Source: Undibacterium paludis (GTDB taxonomy: Bacteria; Pseudomonadota; Gammaproteobacteria; Burkholderiales; Burkholderiaceae_D). From it: a stretch of 64,000 nucleotides of DNA. The stretch covers positions 59,070 to 123,069 of the forward strand of contig NZ_JAKZHX010000019.1 of NCBI RefSeq assembly GCF_022568815.1, written 5' to 3'. The notes under the pieces were generated by a model. It saw only the letters and a list, made by a program, of their open reading frames with translations, searched no databases and was not told the origin of the DNA. Shown piece after piece: positions 17,055-25,689 of this stretch. Position 1 is the first letter of the stretch. Each line of letters opens with the position of its first letter. Position numbers and translations under genes: made by a program.

Positions 17055-17432
17055 CTACATTACCGCAATCAACCGCACCCGCACTGCCGCCTGCTCTGCT
17101 TCTGCGCAGCGGTTGATCAGGTAGCGTACTTCGTCGATGAGGTCTTCGTCATCGTCTTCATCGACCATGGCCTGTTCCAGTGATTGCAGGGTGATCAGCA
17201 GGTCGGCGGGGTTGACCCATTTGGCATTTTCTTCCAGCCAGCTTTCGTCAAGCTCTTCTTCGCTCATGTTGAATTCGACGTCGGAATAATCGACGAATTC
17301 ACTCAGGGGCTGGACTTGCAGTTCTGTGCATTGTTCGTCGATGTCGTCGAGCTCTTCAAGCAAAAAACCGAGGTCATCGGGGGCGTAGTCTTCGGGGTCG
17401 TTGTCGAGTTTGATCCATAACACCATGCTCAT
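17055..17432 (-). CDS. Acidic hypothetical protein
   Basis: A 125-residue, strongly acidic protein (WIKLDNDPEDYAPDDLG, MSEEELDESWLEENAKW, DEDDDEDLIDEVRYLINRC), probably helical. AAGGAG lies 8-9 bases before ATG 17432. It follows the ExbD-like gene by 40 bp on the same strand, so the two are probably one unit. Family not recognised; a binding partner for a basic protein is conceivable but unproven. Confidence 0.65.
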   Translation of the reverse strand: MSMVLWIKLDNDPEDYAPDDLGFLLEELDDIDEQCTELQVQPLSEFVDYSDVEFNMSEEELDESWLEENAKWVNPADLLITLQSLEQAMVDEDDDEDLIDEVRYLINRCAEAEQAAVRVRLIAVM

Positions 17433-17472
17433 GATGGAGACTCCTTTGATGATTCATTGCTGGATGAAGTTT

Positions 17473-17928
17473 TTAATGCTGATTGAGAAAATGGTCTGTG
17501 TTATTCATGCCGACGACGCTGACGTCATGGCGCTGCGCGCTCGCCAGCACGGCGATGACTTGCTGGTAGGTGGTGAAAGGGCTGACATTGAGGTGCAGGT
17601 CCGGTTTGGGTTTACCTTGCCGAACCATCGCGCTGAAATAGCTGTCCAGCTCACTGTACGTGATGGCATGGCCATTCCAATGCAGCCGCCCGTCGAAGTC
17701 CATCTTCAGGTTGACGACATCCGGTATCTGCCCGATACCAAAACCGCCGCAAATTGGCATGCCGTATTCAATGATGTCATGCCTGGGTGGCAGGCAGATG
17801 ACGAATAACATGATCAGGGCCAACAGCACGCCTATCATGGCGGTGTTGTCGAGGTTCAGCACGAGGGCGGGTTCATCATCGGCCCGGCTGGTGAATGTCG
17901 TTGAAGGATGGTGCGGGCAGGTTGTCAT
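17473..17928 (-). CDS. ExbD/TolR-like biopolymer transport protein (orphan)
   Basis: A 151-residue protein with the ExbD layout: a cytoplasmic N-terminus, one membrane helix with the conserved Asp region (LNLDNTAMIGVLLALIMLFV), and a periplasmic domain (LKMDFDGRLHWNGHAITYSE, ending VSVVGMNNTDHFLNQH). ExbD/TolR proteins work in a proton-driven motor with ExbB/TolQ. No ExbB, TonB or TolQ gene is next to it here, so it may be an accessory copy using a motor encoded elsewhere, or a spared remnant. Confidence 0.75.
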   Translation of the reverse strand: MTTCPHHPSTTFTSRADDEPALVLNLDNTAMIGVLLALIMLFVICLPPRHDIIEYGMPICGGFGIGQIPDVVNLKMDFDGRLHWNGHAITYSELDSYFSAMVRQGKPKPDLHLNVSPFTTYQQVIAVLASAQRHDVSVVGMNNTDHFLNQH

Positions 17929-18093
17929 AAAGCAGGCATTCAGGCAGATGTAGGTGTATTGCAGGCCGTATTCGTGTTATGAGCAGACTAGTGCAAGGGC
18001 GGGGTTTGCGCAAGCTGCCGTCGATACTTTTGCGTATGCTTTCCTGGGCAACATATAATTGGATTTTGCCACTCGCTGACAAGATTTAAGTCT

Positions 18094-18864
18094 ATGAATG
18101 TCGACTACCAACAGCAATTTGCAGAGCATCTTCGTGACCTGAAAGATGGCATGGCACACGCTGGTGATGTCGCTCACCGCATTGCTCACATCATTGCTGA
18201 GAGTGGCGACCCGCGCTTTTATCATGCGGCACCTGTTGAAGTACAGCAATTCATACAAGACGAGATCACCCGCTTCCAGAAAACGGCTTATGCAGAACAG
18301 GCGATTGCGCATACGGCGGACTACGTTGACAATACTGTCAGCATGCAAAAGTTGCTGGCCTGCATGGACGCGTCCGGCTTGATCCACAATCATGTCAGCC
18401 TGATCAGCAAACCCGCCATCGCAGGGCTGGAACATGTTGCCGACAGCGACGAATTGGCCCGCTTGCTGGACCATGACAAGCGCCTGCTTGACTGTACCGT
18501 CGTGTCATTCGCCATGCAATGTACAGATCAAACCATGCCGTATACCGGGCAGGAGCTGACATTCACCGTACTGATACAGCATCTGGAAAGGCGCTGGAGG
18601 GGCGATAGATTATTCCGTAAAGTCGTACGTCGGCAGTGGCTGGCGCATTTCAAACTGGATGGCGTTGTACTGAGTAACGCCAGCTATGCGTTTGATTCCA
18701 GCGAACCGCTGGTAAGCATGCTTGCCCTGCCGGGCAGACACCGCCTGCGCTATGCGCTGGAATTTCGTTCGGTACTTGGCGGCCAGATGGGGTTTGCCGG
18801 TAGTTGCACGGGAATAAGATTATGCAGCCTCGCTGAAATGCCCCTGCATGATGAGGCAGCATAG
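18094..18864 (+). CDS. Hypothetical protein, 256 aa
   Basis: No family is recognised. The N-terminal 100 residues look helical (HLRDLKDGMAHAGDVAHRI, EITRFQKTAYAEQAIAH). The C-terminal part looks like a beta-rich domain (VVLSNASYAFDSSEPLVSML, HRLRYALEFRSVLGGQMG). No signal peptide or membrane segment is seen. It is transcribed away from the ExbD-like pair across a 165-bp gap and ends before a GC-rich hairpin. Confidence 0.6.
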   Translation: MNVDYQQQFAEHLRDLKDGMAHAGDVAHRIAHIIAESGDPRFYHAAPVEVQQFIQDEITRFQKTAYAEQAIAHTADYVDNTVSMQKLLACMDASGLIHNHVSLISKPAIAGLEHVADSDELARLLDHDKRLLDCTVVSFAMQCTDQTMPYTGQELTFTVLIQHLERRWRGDRLFRKVVRRQWLAHFKLDGVVLSNASYAFDSSEPLVSMLALPGRHRLRYALEFRSVLGGQMGFAGSCTGIRLCSLAEMPLHDEAA

Positions 18865-18890
18865 AGTCCAACAATCAGCAGGCAAAAAAA

Positions 18891-18916
18891 TACCGCGGAG
18901 GGGGATAACCGCGGTA
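18891..18916. terminator. Perfect 8-bp hairpin TACCGCGG..CCGCGGTA, possible terminator
   Basis: TACCGCGG (18891-18898) pairs with CCGCGGTA (18909-18916) around a 10-base loop. An A-run precedes it, which would give a T-run for transcription from the right (the LysR side). It lies between the 18094 gene and the convergent LysR gene. Confidence 0.45.
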
Positions 18917-19061
18917 GAAAACACCTTAGGAGACATATGTCCAAGATAGGATAATCGGCAAATGTTACAAGGTAGTGACCCTCACATTTTACAATCCGTC
19001 ACAAGTCGTCTCTTTTTGATACCTCAATGCGTCAATTTAGCAATGATCCAGCCCCTGACGT

Positions 19062-20060
19062 TCAGGCCGCGCGGGGATGGCCCGGGTGGGGGATGCCGAG
19101 TTCCTTCAGTTTTTCTGTGCGGATGTGGTAAGGGCAGCCGCCCAGCCAGGTGTCTTCTTCGGGATGGGGGAACTTGCCGGCAACAAAGTCGACAAAGCGC
19201 CTGACCTTGGCCGACAGCTGGCGGCGGCTGGGGTAGACCATGGAGATCGATACCGCGCCAAAGCAGTGCTCGGGGAAGAGCCTGACCAGCCGGCCTTCTT
19301 TGAGGTCATCGCCAAGCTGGAAGGAGGTGCGCAGCACCAGGCCCATGCCGGCCAGCGCGCATTCACGCAGGACGTCGGCATTATTGCTGAAAATCTGGCT
19401 CTGGATGGGGATGTGACGGTAAGAATCGCGCCCTACGCGTTTGTCAAACACCATCCAGTGATCGCGCAGGAATTCATAGCTGAAATTGAGGCAGCGGTGG
19501 TTGGACACATCATCAGGCGACTTGGGCGCACCATGCTGACGCAGGTAGTCGGGCGAGGCGCACAGCAGCACTTCGGACGTGGCCAGCTTGCGCGAGATCA
19601 TGCTGGCGTCGACCTTTTGCAGGTCGAGGTAAAAGCCGACGTCGATGCCCTCTTCCACCAGGTCCACGTGGTGGTCGGTGATTTTGATGTCAAGCACGAC
19701 ATCGGGGTATTCTTTGACAAATTCGGGCAGTAAGGGTGCCAGTTGCGCTTTTCCGAAATGTGGAACAGAATAAATACGCAAGGTGCCGCTGGGCTTTTTG
19801 GCTGCATAAGAGGCAATGGCATCGGCGTCATCGATGTCCGCCAGAATATTGCGCACCCGCTCCAGGTAGACCTGGCCCGTGTCCGTCAGTGACAATTTAC
19901 GGGTAGAACGGTTCAAAAGGCGCGTCCCCAGATGGCTCTCAAGATCAGCCATATAGCGGGTGACAACGGCATTCGACATGTCCAGCGCCATGGCGGCCCG
20001 GGCAAAGTTGCCCAGCTCGACGACCTTGGAAAATATCCGCATTGATTGCAATCTGTCCAT
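19062..20060 (-). CDS. LysR-family transcriptional regulator
   Basis: A 332-residue regulator from ATG 20060 (MDRLQSMRIFSKVVELGNFA). The winged HTH spans residues 1-60 (ARAAMALDMSNAVVTRYMAD), then a linker helix and a periplasmic-binding-like effector domain (SGTLRIYSVPHFGKAQLAPL, CALAGMGLVLR). It resembles the CrgA/DmlR-like subgroup abundant in Burkholderiales. It is divergent from the DUF4148 gene across a 253-bp gap; control of that gene or itself is possible. Its 30-residue C-terminal extension after the effector domain is longer than usual. Confidence 0.92.
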   Translation of the reverse strand: MDRLQSMRIFSKVVELGNFARAAMALDMSNAVVTRYMADLESHLGTRLLNRSTRKLSLTDTGQVYLERVRNILADIDDADAIASYAAKKPSGTLRIYSVPHFGKAQLAPLLPEFVKEYPDVVLDIKITDHHVDLVEEGIDVGFYLDLQKVDASMISRKLATSEVLLCASPDYLRQHGAPKSPDDVSNHRCLNFSYEFLRDHWMVFDKRVGRDSYRHIPIQSQIFSNNADVLRECALAGMGLVLRTSFQLGDDLKEGRLVRLFPEHCFGAVSISMVYPSRRQLSAKVRRFVDFVAGKFPHPEEDTWLGGCPYHIRTEKLKELGIPHPGHPRAA

Positions 20061-20313
20061 TTTCAAGCCCCCTATTGTTCCTGATTCAGCAATGGTGTAT
20101 TCCCAATTCTATACTTTTTTGTTGAAACGGGAACGACTACACTTGCTTCATCGGTGCAGTGCAACAAAAAAACACCCGCACCGAGCCGCTGACGACGGAT
20201 TGTTTCAGTTGTTATCGGAAGTGAATTTTCACTTCTCATGACAATTGAACAAGACCAGTCGAGACGGCTTAAGCTGAAATCAAACCGAAACTTTATTATT
20301 GATTGGAATCATC

Positions 20314-20595
20314 ATGAATGCGAAACAACTCTTTTTGGCTACTTCCCTGATCGCTTTGACAAGCACAGCCGCTTTTGCAGCCGACACCACCCCAGCCCCA
20401 AAAACCCGTGCCGAAGTATTGGCAGAATTGCAAGAAGCCCGCGCCAATGGCGAAGAAATCGGCATGGAAGGCTATTCCTGGTACCCAGCCCAGAAAGCTG
20501 CCCTGGTGAAAGCCAATGCAGAAACACGTCTGGCAGCAGAAAAAGCCAACGCTGAAAAAGTCGCCGCCAAAGCACAAAAAACCCAGCAAAACTAA
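20314..20595 (+). CDS. DUF4148 exported small protein
   Basis: A 93-residue protein with a signal peptide cut after ALTSTAAFAAD, then the DUF4148 signature (TRAEVLAELQEARANG, YSWYPAQK) and a Lys/Ala-rich helical tail. These periplasmic proteins are widespread in Burkholderiales and their function is unknown. The start is ATG 20314 (GGAATC upstream is a weak ribosome site). A strong terminator lies about 130 bp after the stop. Confidence 0.85.
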   Translation: MNAKQLFLATSLIALTSTAAFAADTTPAPKTRAEVLAELQEARANGEEIGMEGYSWYPAQKAALVKANAETRLAAEKANAEKVAAKAQKTQQN

Positions 20596-20721
20596 GCTGT
20601 CACAGTGTTGCCAGGTCAAGATGCGTTGACCAGGCTTGACAGCAAGCAATACAGATAGCAGGACCCCAGGATCTGATCAGGATCATTGATGCACCTTGAT
20701 GCATCCCGCGCAAGACGCGAC

Positions 20722-20760
20722 AACACCCCGCACGGCAACACTGTGCGGGGTGTTTTGTTT
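20722..20760 (+). terminator. Strong rho-independent terminator
   Basis: AACACCCCGCAC (20722-20733) pairs exactly with GTGCGGGGTGTT (20743-20754) around a 9-base loop and is followed by TTGTTTTATT. It closes transcription from the DUF4148 gene. Confidence 0.85.
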
Positions 20761-21309
20761 TATTCGTCTGACACTCCCACCTGCTGCCAACCCACCGCCA
20801 ACTTGCTGCCAAGCAGCCCCCCTATTGCCAGGTCATGACATCGTCTCTCACAGCAGCTTGCTGCGCAGCATCGGCCACAGCATGGCAAAGAGGCGAAAAC
20901 GCACACGTAATATTAAAACATTGTTAAATTTGAATAACTAATTTACAAGCAAAATTTGCAATGCTATTATTTCCATAACATTCATCGCCAGGAACGAAGT
21001 CATACCCAGCCTTGCTTATCGCGTTTAGCCGGCCCCGTGTATTGCTCTCTTTTCCTCAAACATGAATGGTCAGAAGTTGTACAGAGTTACCCCTGCTTTC
21101 AATTCAATAAACACGCTGCAAAAACCTGTGCATGTGCCGGTCACAAAAAAGACCGGCACACGCGCATAAGAAGACTGGTTTTATGTTGTAAGAACCTCGT
21201 CTGCACTTCGACATCCACATCGGGGGCAGATAAAGAAGTCAGATCCGGGAACAAATCGATGACCAACTCCCCGATGCGCAAACATCGGGACATTACTGAT
21301 GAGGAAATA
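20761..21309. promoter_or_regulatory. Leader region of the CxxCH protein gene with a 9-bp hairpin
   Basis: No credible gene is seen; an in-frame extension to 20956 lacks a ribosome site and has poor composition. GTGCCGGTC (21134-21142) pairs exactly with GACCGGCAC (21151-21159) around ACAAAAAA, about 150 bp before the gene at 21310. AT-rich stretches near 20910-20960 are candidate promoter sequence. The hairpin could be a leader structure. Confidence 0.4.
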
Positions 21310-22755
21310 ATGAAAAATTCTGCCCGCTCCACTCAACTCGGTTTCAGCACCATGATAGGCTTGTCATTGGCGCTGGCGGCTCCGGCCATCTATGCGCAAT
21401 CAGCGTCGGCATCTGCGTCGGCTTCCGCCGCCGCGAGCTGTCCGACAAAAGACTGGGCGAGCAAAGTCTTGCCTACATTCAGCCAGCCCAAGGCCCTGGT
21501 ACCGGTCAAGGCACCACAGTCGTTCTGTGAGTTTCACCAGACCACCTATGAAAGCTTTGTGTGGGCCACAACGATGATCAACGGCGTGCCGCGCTTTTTG
21601 ACCCTGAAAACCTCGGATGAATTGCTCACTCCTCTCCCCAAAGCCAAAAAAGCGAATGGAATAACGCTGAACCTGGCCAGCCGCAATCACAAGCCATCGG
21701 CAGGACAAAGCGAGGGCGCCGGTGCGATCGTGGAAGCAGATGGCAATATGCTGGTCGGTCCTAACGGTTATCCGATTTATGCCTCGGTGCATATGAATGA
21801 CTCGTATTTCAAGACGGCGCAAAATAATCTGATCGCCAATGGCGGCTATCAAAAGAACACCGATAACTTCAAGGTCGGTGCAGCGGTCTTTAAAGCCACC
21901 TGGTTACGTCTGGGCAATGGCGTGAGCGCGCCTGCGGGCAGTTTCGTTACAACGGCCAATGTGCCTGTGCTGGTTAATAACAATGGCGTAGTGCAGCCGA
22001 ACGGTGAGCAGACGACACAGGTGCAAGTGGCCTTGCTGGGTCTGCATGTGGTTGAATTGACGAAGGAACATCCAGAGTTCTTGTGGGGCACTTTTGAGCA
22101 GAAGTTGAATGCCCCCATGCTGCCTGATGGTACATTCAACCCCGCCAACAGCAACCCGAATAATTTTACCTTGTACACCGCCAATACCTTGTACGGGCAA
22201 TCCAACATTCCAAGCCTGTCCAATTCATCGGCGCCACAAAATAGCGGTACTTTCAATGCGACCACACAGACTTTCTCCCCTATAGTGAATGTCGTGCAGA
22301 ACAATGCCACAGGCGGTGACACGTCAGGTACTGTCCCTATCGTCAACAGTGCAGGCCAGCAATACCTGACTTCGCAAAAATCTGTCTTTGCCAACTATGT
22401 GATGATAGGCACGGTCTGGTTCGCACCTAACGCCTTTGTCATGCCGGCAGCCACCAGCATGGGTGCAGCACAGGGGGTAGGCTCGGTCAATCTGGCCAAC
22501 AGTACGGCAGAAACATTTGCCCAGGCGCCGCAAAACATGTTCGGGCAACCTGTCAACAACTGCTTCTCCTGCCACAATACGAATTCTTATACTTTCAATA
22601 AACCTGCCCTGTCCGCGCGCCTGGTCGCCACCAGCCACACCCTGGCGCAAGGTGCTCCGACCTATGCCGTACCGAACCAGGTGCTGGTGCCATTGCCATC
22701 TCCTTCGTCAGCGTCAGCATCAGCGTCAGCATCAACGCCAGCGCCGAAGAAATAG
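21310..22755 (+). CDS. Exported protein with single c-type haem motif
   Basis: A 481-residue protein from ATG 21310 (GAGGAA 5 bases upstream). The signal peptide ends APAIYAQ and is followed by an alternating Ser-Ala tract. Near residue 420 is NCFSCHNTNSY, a CxxCH haem-attachment motif, inside a mostly beta-rich protein. A second Ser-Ala tract lies at the C-terminus before PAPKK. A single haem at the end of a large domain suggests a periplasmic redox or sensing protein; no other cytochrome gene is adjacent. The Ser-Ala tracts (from GCATCT/GCGTCA-type repeats) look prone to slippage. Confidence 0.75.
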   Translation: MKNSARSTQLGFSTMIGLSLALAAPAIYAQSASASASASAAASCPTKDWASKVLPTFSQPKALVPVKAPQSFCEFHQTTYESFVWATTMINGVPRFLTLKTSDELLTPLPKAKKANGITLNLASRNHKPSAGQSEGAGAIVEADGNMLVGPNGYPIYASVHMNDSYFKTAQNNLIANGGYQKNTDNFKVGAAVFKATWLRLGNGVSAPAGSFVTTANVPVLVNNNGVVQPNGEQTTQVQVALLGLHVVELTKEHPEFLWGTFEQKLNAPMLPDGTFNPANSNPNNFTLYTANTLYGQSNIPSLSNSSAPQNSGTFNATTQTFSPIVNVVQNNATGGDTSGTVPIVNSAGQQYLTSQKSVFANYVMIGTVWFAPNAFVMPAATSMGAAQGVGSVNLANSTAETFAQAPQNMFGQPVNNCFSCHNTNSYTFNKPALSARLVATSHTLAQGAPTYAVPNQVLVPLPSPSSASASASASTPAPKK

Positions 22756-22937
22756 ATAGCCTGCGACAACCCGCATCTTCGTCCCGTGTCATGGCGGAGG
22801 TGCGGACGCACTTGCCTTCATACAGGCGAGGGTAGCTCACTTGCCATGACCTGCATAGATTTCACCCAGCATGTCGGCAAATGGAGCAAAACCTTGCCTG
22901 CAATTTGTGTCCAACTTCTGTTTCAAAAGAGCATGCC

Positions 22938-24218
22938 ATGAATCTTGAAGCCAGCACTCAATTGCCTACTGACTTTGGCCAGTTCCTGGTCAGGGTCTAT
23001 CGCAACAAGCAGGGCCAGGAAGTCACGGCCATCTGTTCTGGCGCGCTTGCCGGTTGCAGCAATGTGCCGGTCAGGGTGCATTCCGCCTGTTTCACTGCCG
23101 AAGCACTGGGTTCCCTGAAGTGCGACTGCAAGCAGCAACTCGATTTTGCACTCTCATATATAGGCAAGCACCACGGCGTGGTGCTCTACCTGCCGCAAGA
23201 AGGACGTGGCATAGGCTTGAGCAATAAAATCCGCGCCTATGCCCTGCAGGAAAAAGGCTATGACACCATCGAGGCCAACCGCATGCTCAATCTGCCGGTG
23301 GACTCTCGCACCTATGAAGACGCCCGTGATATTTTGTCCGATCTTCAGGTCAACTCCATCTGCCTGCTCACCAACAACCCCGCCAAACTGCAAAACCTGG
23401 AAGACCTCGGCGTGCAGGTCGCCGGGAGAATACCCGTACCCAGCGCACCCAATGGATTTTCGGCTGCCTATCTCGATACCAAGCAACAGCAGATGGGGCA
23501 TTTGATCAAGGTCAACAACGTGCACAACGTCAAGCCGGAGCAAAGCACAGCCAGGCAGAAAACCGTCCAGACCCCGCGCCCCTTCATTCACGTCAATTTT
23601 GCCATCGACAGCGAGGCAAGCACCGTCAACACCACAGGGGCAGGCGCCAGCCTGTCGTGTGAAGCAGACTGGCGACGGGTCCATGAGCTGCGCGAAAAAT
23701 ATACCGCTATTGCAGTTGGTGCCAATACCTGGCGACTCGATACGCCACGCCTGACGGTAAGAGCGGACGTATTGGGACGAAAACCGCTGCGCCAGCCGGC
23801 CAGGGTTATTTTCTCCGGCCATCAGGAATGCCAGTTCAAGCTGGACCTGAGCGAGCGCCAGAGTATCCTGATCGGTCAGTGTGAGCATACGCCGGCCACA
23901 ACACAGACCTTCATCTATTGCCCGGACCATGAGCTGGCCTCACCTTTGTCTGAGCTCAAAGAACTCCGGATAGATTCCATGCTGGTTGAGGGCGGCCTCA
24001 CCTTGATTGACTCTTTTATCCGCCAGCAAATGGTCGACCTGCTGACCATTTATGTACGCACACCCTGCATTGCCACGGCCACCAACGCGGCGATCAAGGC
24101 TATTCCGGAACTGGACGCCGACCTGATCGAAGCACGCAAGTACGGTCAGGGAACCCTGTTGTCGGTTGCCTTTACCGAATCTGTTCACCACGAATTGCAC
24201 TATGGGATGGTCTCATGA
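22938..24218 (+). CDS. Fused GTP cyclohydrolase II and RibD-type reductase domain
   Basis: A 426-residue two-domain protein. Residues 1-195 are GTP cyclohydrolase II (RibA): zinc ligands in VHSAC and KCDCKQQ, the motif LPQEGRGIGLSNKIRAYALQ near 85-104, and LLTNNPAK near 148. Residues 213-426 are the RibD C-terminal reductase fold (FIHVNFAIDSEAS, YTAIAVGANTWRLDTPRLTV, MLVEGGLTLIDSF). No RibD deaminase motif is present. It would open GTP to a diaminopyrimidine and reduce its ribosyl group. The usual HSEC is HSAC here. It heads the coupled operon and overlaps the next gene by ATGA. Housekeeping riboflavin synthesis is less likely than a dedicated pathway, as in toxoflavin ToxB/ToxE. Confidence 0.88.
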   Translation: MNLEASTQLPTDFGQFLVRVYRNKQGQEVTAICSGALAGCSNVPVRVHSACFTAEALGSLKCDCKQQLDFALSYIGKHHGVVLYLPQEGRGIGLSNKIRAYALQEKGYDTIEANRMLNLPVDSRTYEDARDILSDLQVNSICLLTNNPAKLQNLEDLGVQVAGRIPVPSAPNGFSAAYLDTKQQQMGHLIKVNNVHNVKPEQSTARQKTVQTPRPFIHVNFAIDSEASTVNTTGAGASLSCEADWRRVHELREKYTAIAVGANTWRLDTPRLTVRADVLGRKPLRQPARVIFSGHQECQFKLDLSERQSILIGQCEHTPATTQTFIYCPDHELASPLSELKELRIDSMLVEGGLTLIDSFIRQQMVDLLTIYVRTPCIATATNAAIKAIPELDADLIEARKYGQGTLLSVAFTESVHHELHYGMVS

Positions 24219-25678
24219 AGAATGTCGTCTTTGCTGTCATCAACCCTGCCGCCGGGCAGGAAGAACTGAATAAATTACGCGAGTTCACCATCAGCTGGTC
24301 GCGTTATGGTTACCATGGCGACCTGATAGAAGCAGCGACCATTGACCATGCACTCGTACGGGCAGCGCAAACACCGGCCGCCTATTGCCTGCTGCAAGGC
24401 ATAGGCCATGTGATCGATGAGCAATGGTATCTGTCGCACTGGCAAAAAGAAGGTTTTTATCGCGGCATGCGCCGCCTGATGGACAAGGGGGATTTTCTGG
24501 TGGCCGGTGAATGGTTCGGCAGTGAATCGGCCTGCCTGGGTTTGCAGACTGACTGCCTGCTGGTGAACCTGGACCAATACCGCAAGCTGGGCCTGCCCCG
24601 TTTTGGTGAAGCGGATTTCCAGGTCCGGCAATTGCCGACAACGACATTGCCGCCAGAAGAAGACTTGACGTCTTCCCATACCGGGCTGCATGACGTCATG
24701 ACGAATGTCGCTGGCTGGCATTTCATTGCGACAAGCCTGCAACATCACTTGCCTGTTCGCCGCTTCGGTAACGCCATCAACAATTGCCGCTTCAATCTGG
24801 CGGGTGACGTGCAGACAAGTGAATTCCACAAGCTTGTCGGCCAGCCCATCAACAAACTGGAACAACTGGATCGATTGCTACCGGCCCAGCGCACTTTCAT
24901 CAGCCGCATACAAAAACAGCTGGCCGACGCCAAGCGCGGTGTTTTTCTCTTCAACATCGAGTCTTATGATGATCTGCAAAACGGGGCTGTAAACCGGCCG
25001 CCTCTGGATGCCGTCTTCAGTGTCGCCGCCGGCTTCAAGCCTTATAAAATTTTGCAGACCCAGGGCTTTCATGCCGACACCAAGGTCATCCTGTTTGACT
25101 ACAGCCTCAAGGCGCTGGAAGTCAGGCGCTATATTGTTGAACATTGGGATGGTGTTGACTTCCCCCGCTTCATCCGCCGGATATTCACGGAATTCCCGCA
25201 CCCCGAAGCTTTCTATCAGCTATGGCATGACACAACGCCAGACAATATCGACTGGCATGACGTCGACATGCTATGGCAGCAGGAGCTGGACAAATGGGGC
25301 GGCGCGCAGAACTTTCAGCAGCACTGGCAAGCCTGCCGCAAGCTGCCGCACCAATATCTGCATTGTGACCTGCTACAGGGACGGCAAGAGTTGCTTGATG
25401 CACTGTCCCTGTACCAGAACGCTTATATCTGGTGGAGCAATGCGTTCTTTACCATCTACAGCCACTGGCACTACAGCGCAGACGAGCGCAAGCAGCAGTA
25501 CCTGGCCTGGGTGGAAGAGCTGGCAAAAGCCGCGCCTGACTGCCAGGTCAACGGGGCGGACCATCACAATGTCGCCGTCAACGGCCTGACAGCTGCCGCC
25601 TATGAAAAACAGTTTGTCCGCCATCCGGAGGATGAGCTTGCGCCGCAACGTCTGCACACCGTTGATATTCGTTTCTGA
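24215..25678 (+). CDS. Hypothetical biosynthetic protein, 487 aa
   Basis: Family not recognised. The N-terminal 140 residues (VVFAVINPAAGQEELNKLRE, CLLQGIGHVIDEQWYL, DFLVAGEWFGSESACLGLQT, DCLLVNLDQYRKLGLPRFGE) have the alternating strand-helix look of a nucleotide- or sugar-binding domain, with possible distant glycosyltransferase character. The C-terminal half is rich in Trp, Tyr and His (WWSNAFFTIYSHWHYSADER). It is soluble with no signal peptide. It overlaps the RibA-RibD fusion by ATGA and precedes the WD40 gene by 11 bp, so it is made together with them. It may carry out a pathway-specific step. Confidence 0.65.
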   Translation: MKNVVFAVINPAAGQEELNKLREFTISWSRYGYHGDLIEAATIDHALVRAAQTPAAYCLLQGIGHVIDEQWYLSHWQKEGFYRGMRRLMDKGDFLVAGEWFGSESACLGLQTDCLLVNLDQYRKLGLPRFGEADFQVRQLPTTTLPPEEDLTSSHTGLHDVMTNVAGWHFIATSLQHHLPVRRFGNAINNCRFNLAGDVQTSEFHKLVGQPINKLEQLDRLLPAQRTFISRIQKQLADAKRGVFLFNIESYDDLQNGAVNRPPLDAVFSVAAGFKPYKILQTQGFHADTKVILFDYSLKALEVRRYIVEHWDGVDFPRFIRRIFTEFPHPEAFYQLWHDTTPDNIDWHDVDMLWQQELDKWGGAQNFQQHWQACRKLPHQYLHCDLLQGRQELLDALSLYQNAYIWWSNAFFTIYSHWHYSADERKQQYLAWVEELAKAAPDCQVNGADHHNVAVNGLTAAAYEKQFVRHPEDELAPQRLHTVDIRF

Positions 25679-25689
25679 AAGGGAAAATC

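Noticed and set aside
20956..21309. N-terminal extension of the CxxCH protein by 118 codons
   Set aside because: No signal peptide at that start, poor composition, and GAGGAA plus a clean signal peptide mark ATG 21310.
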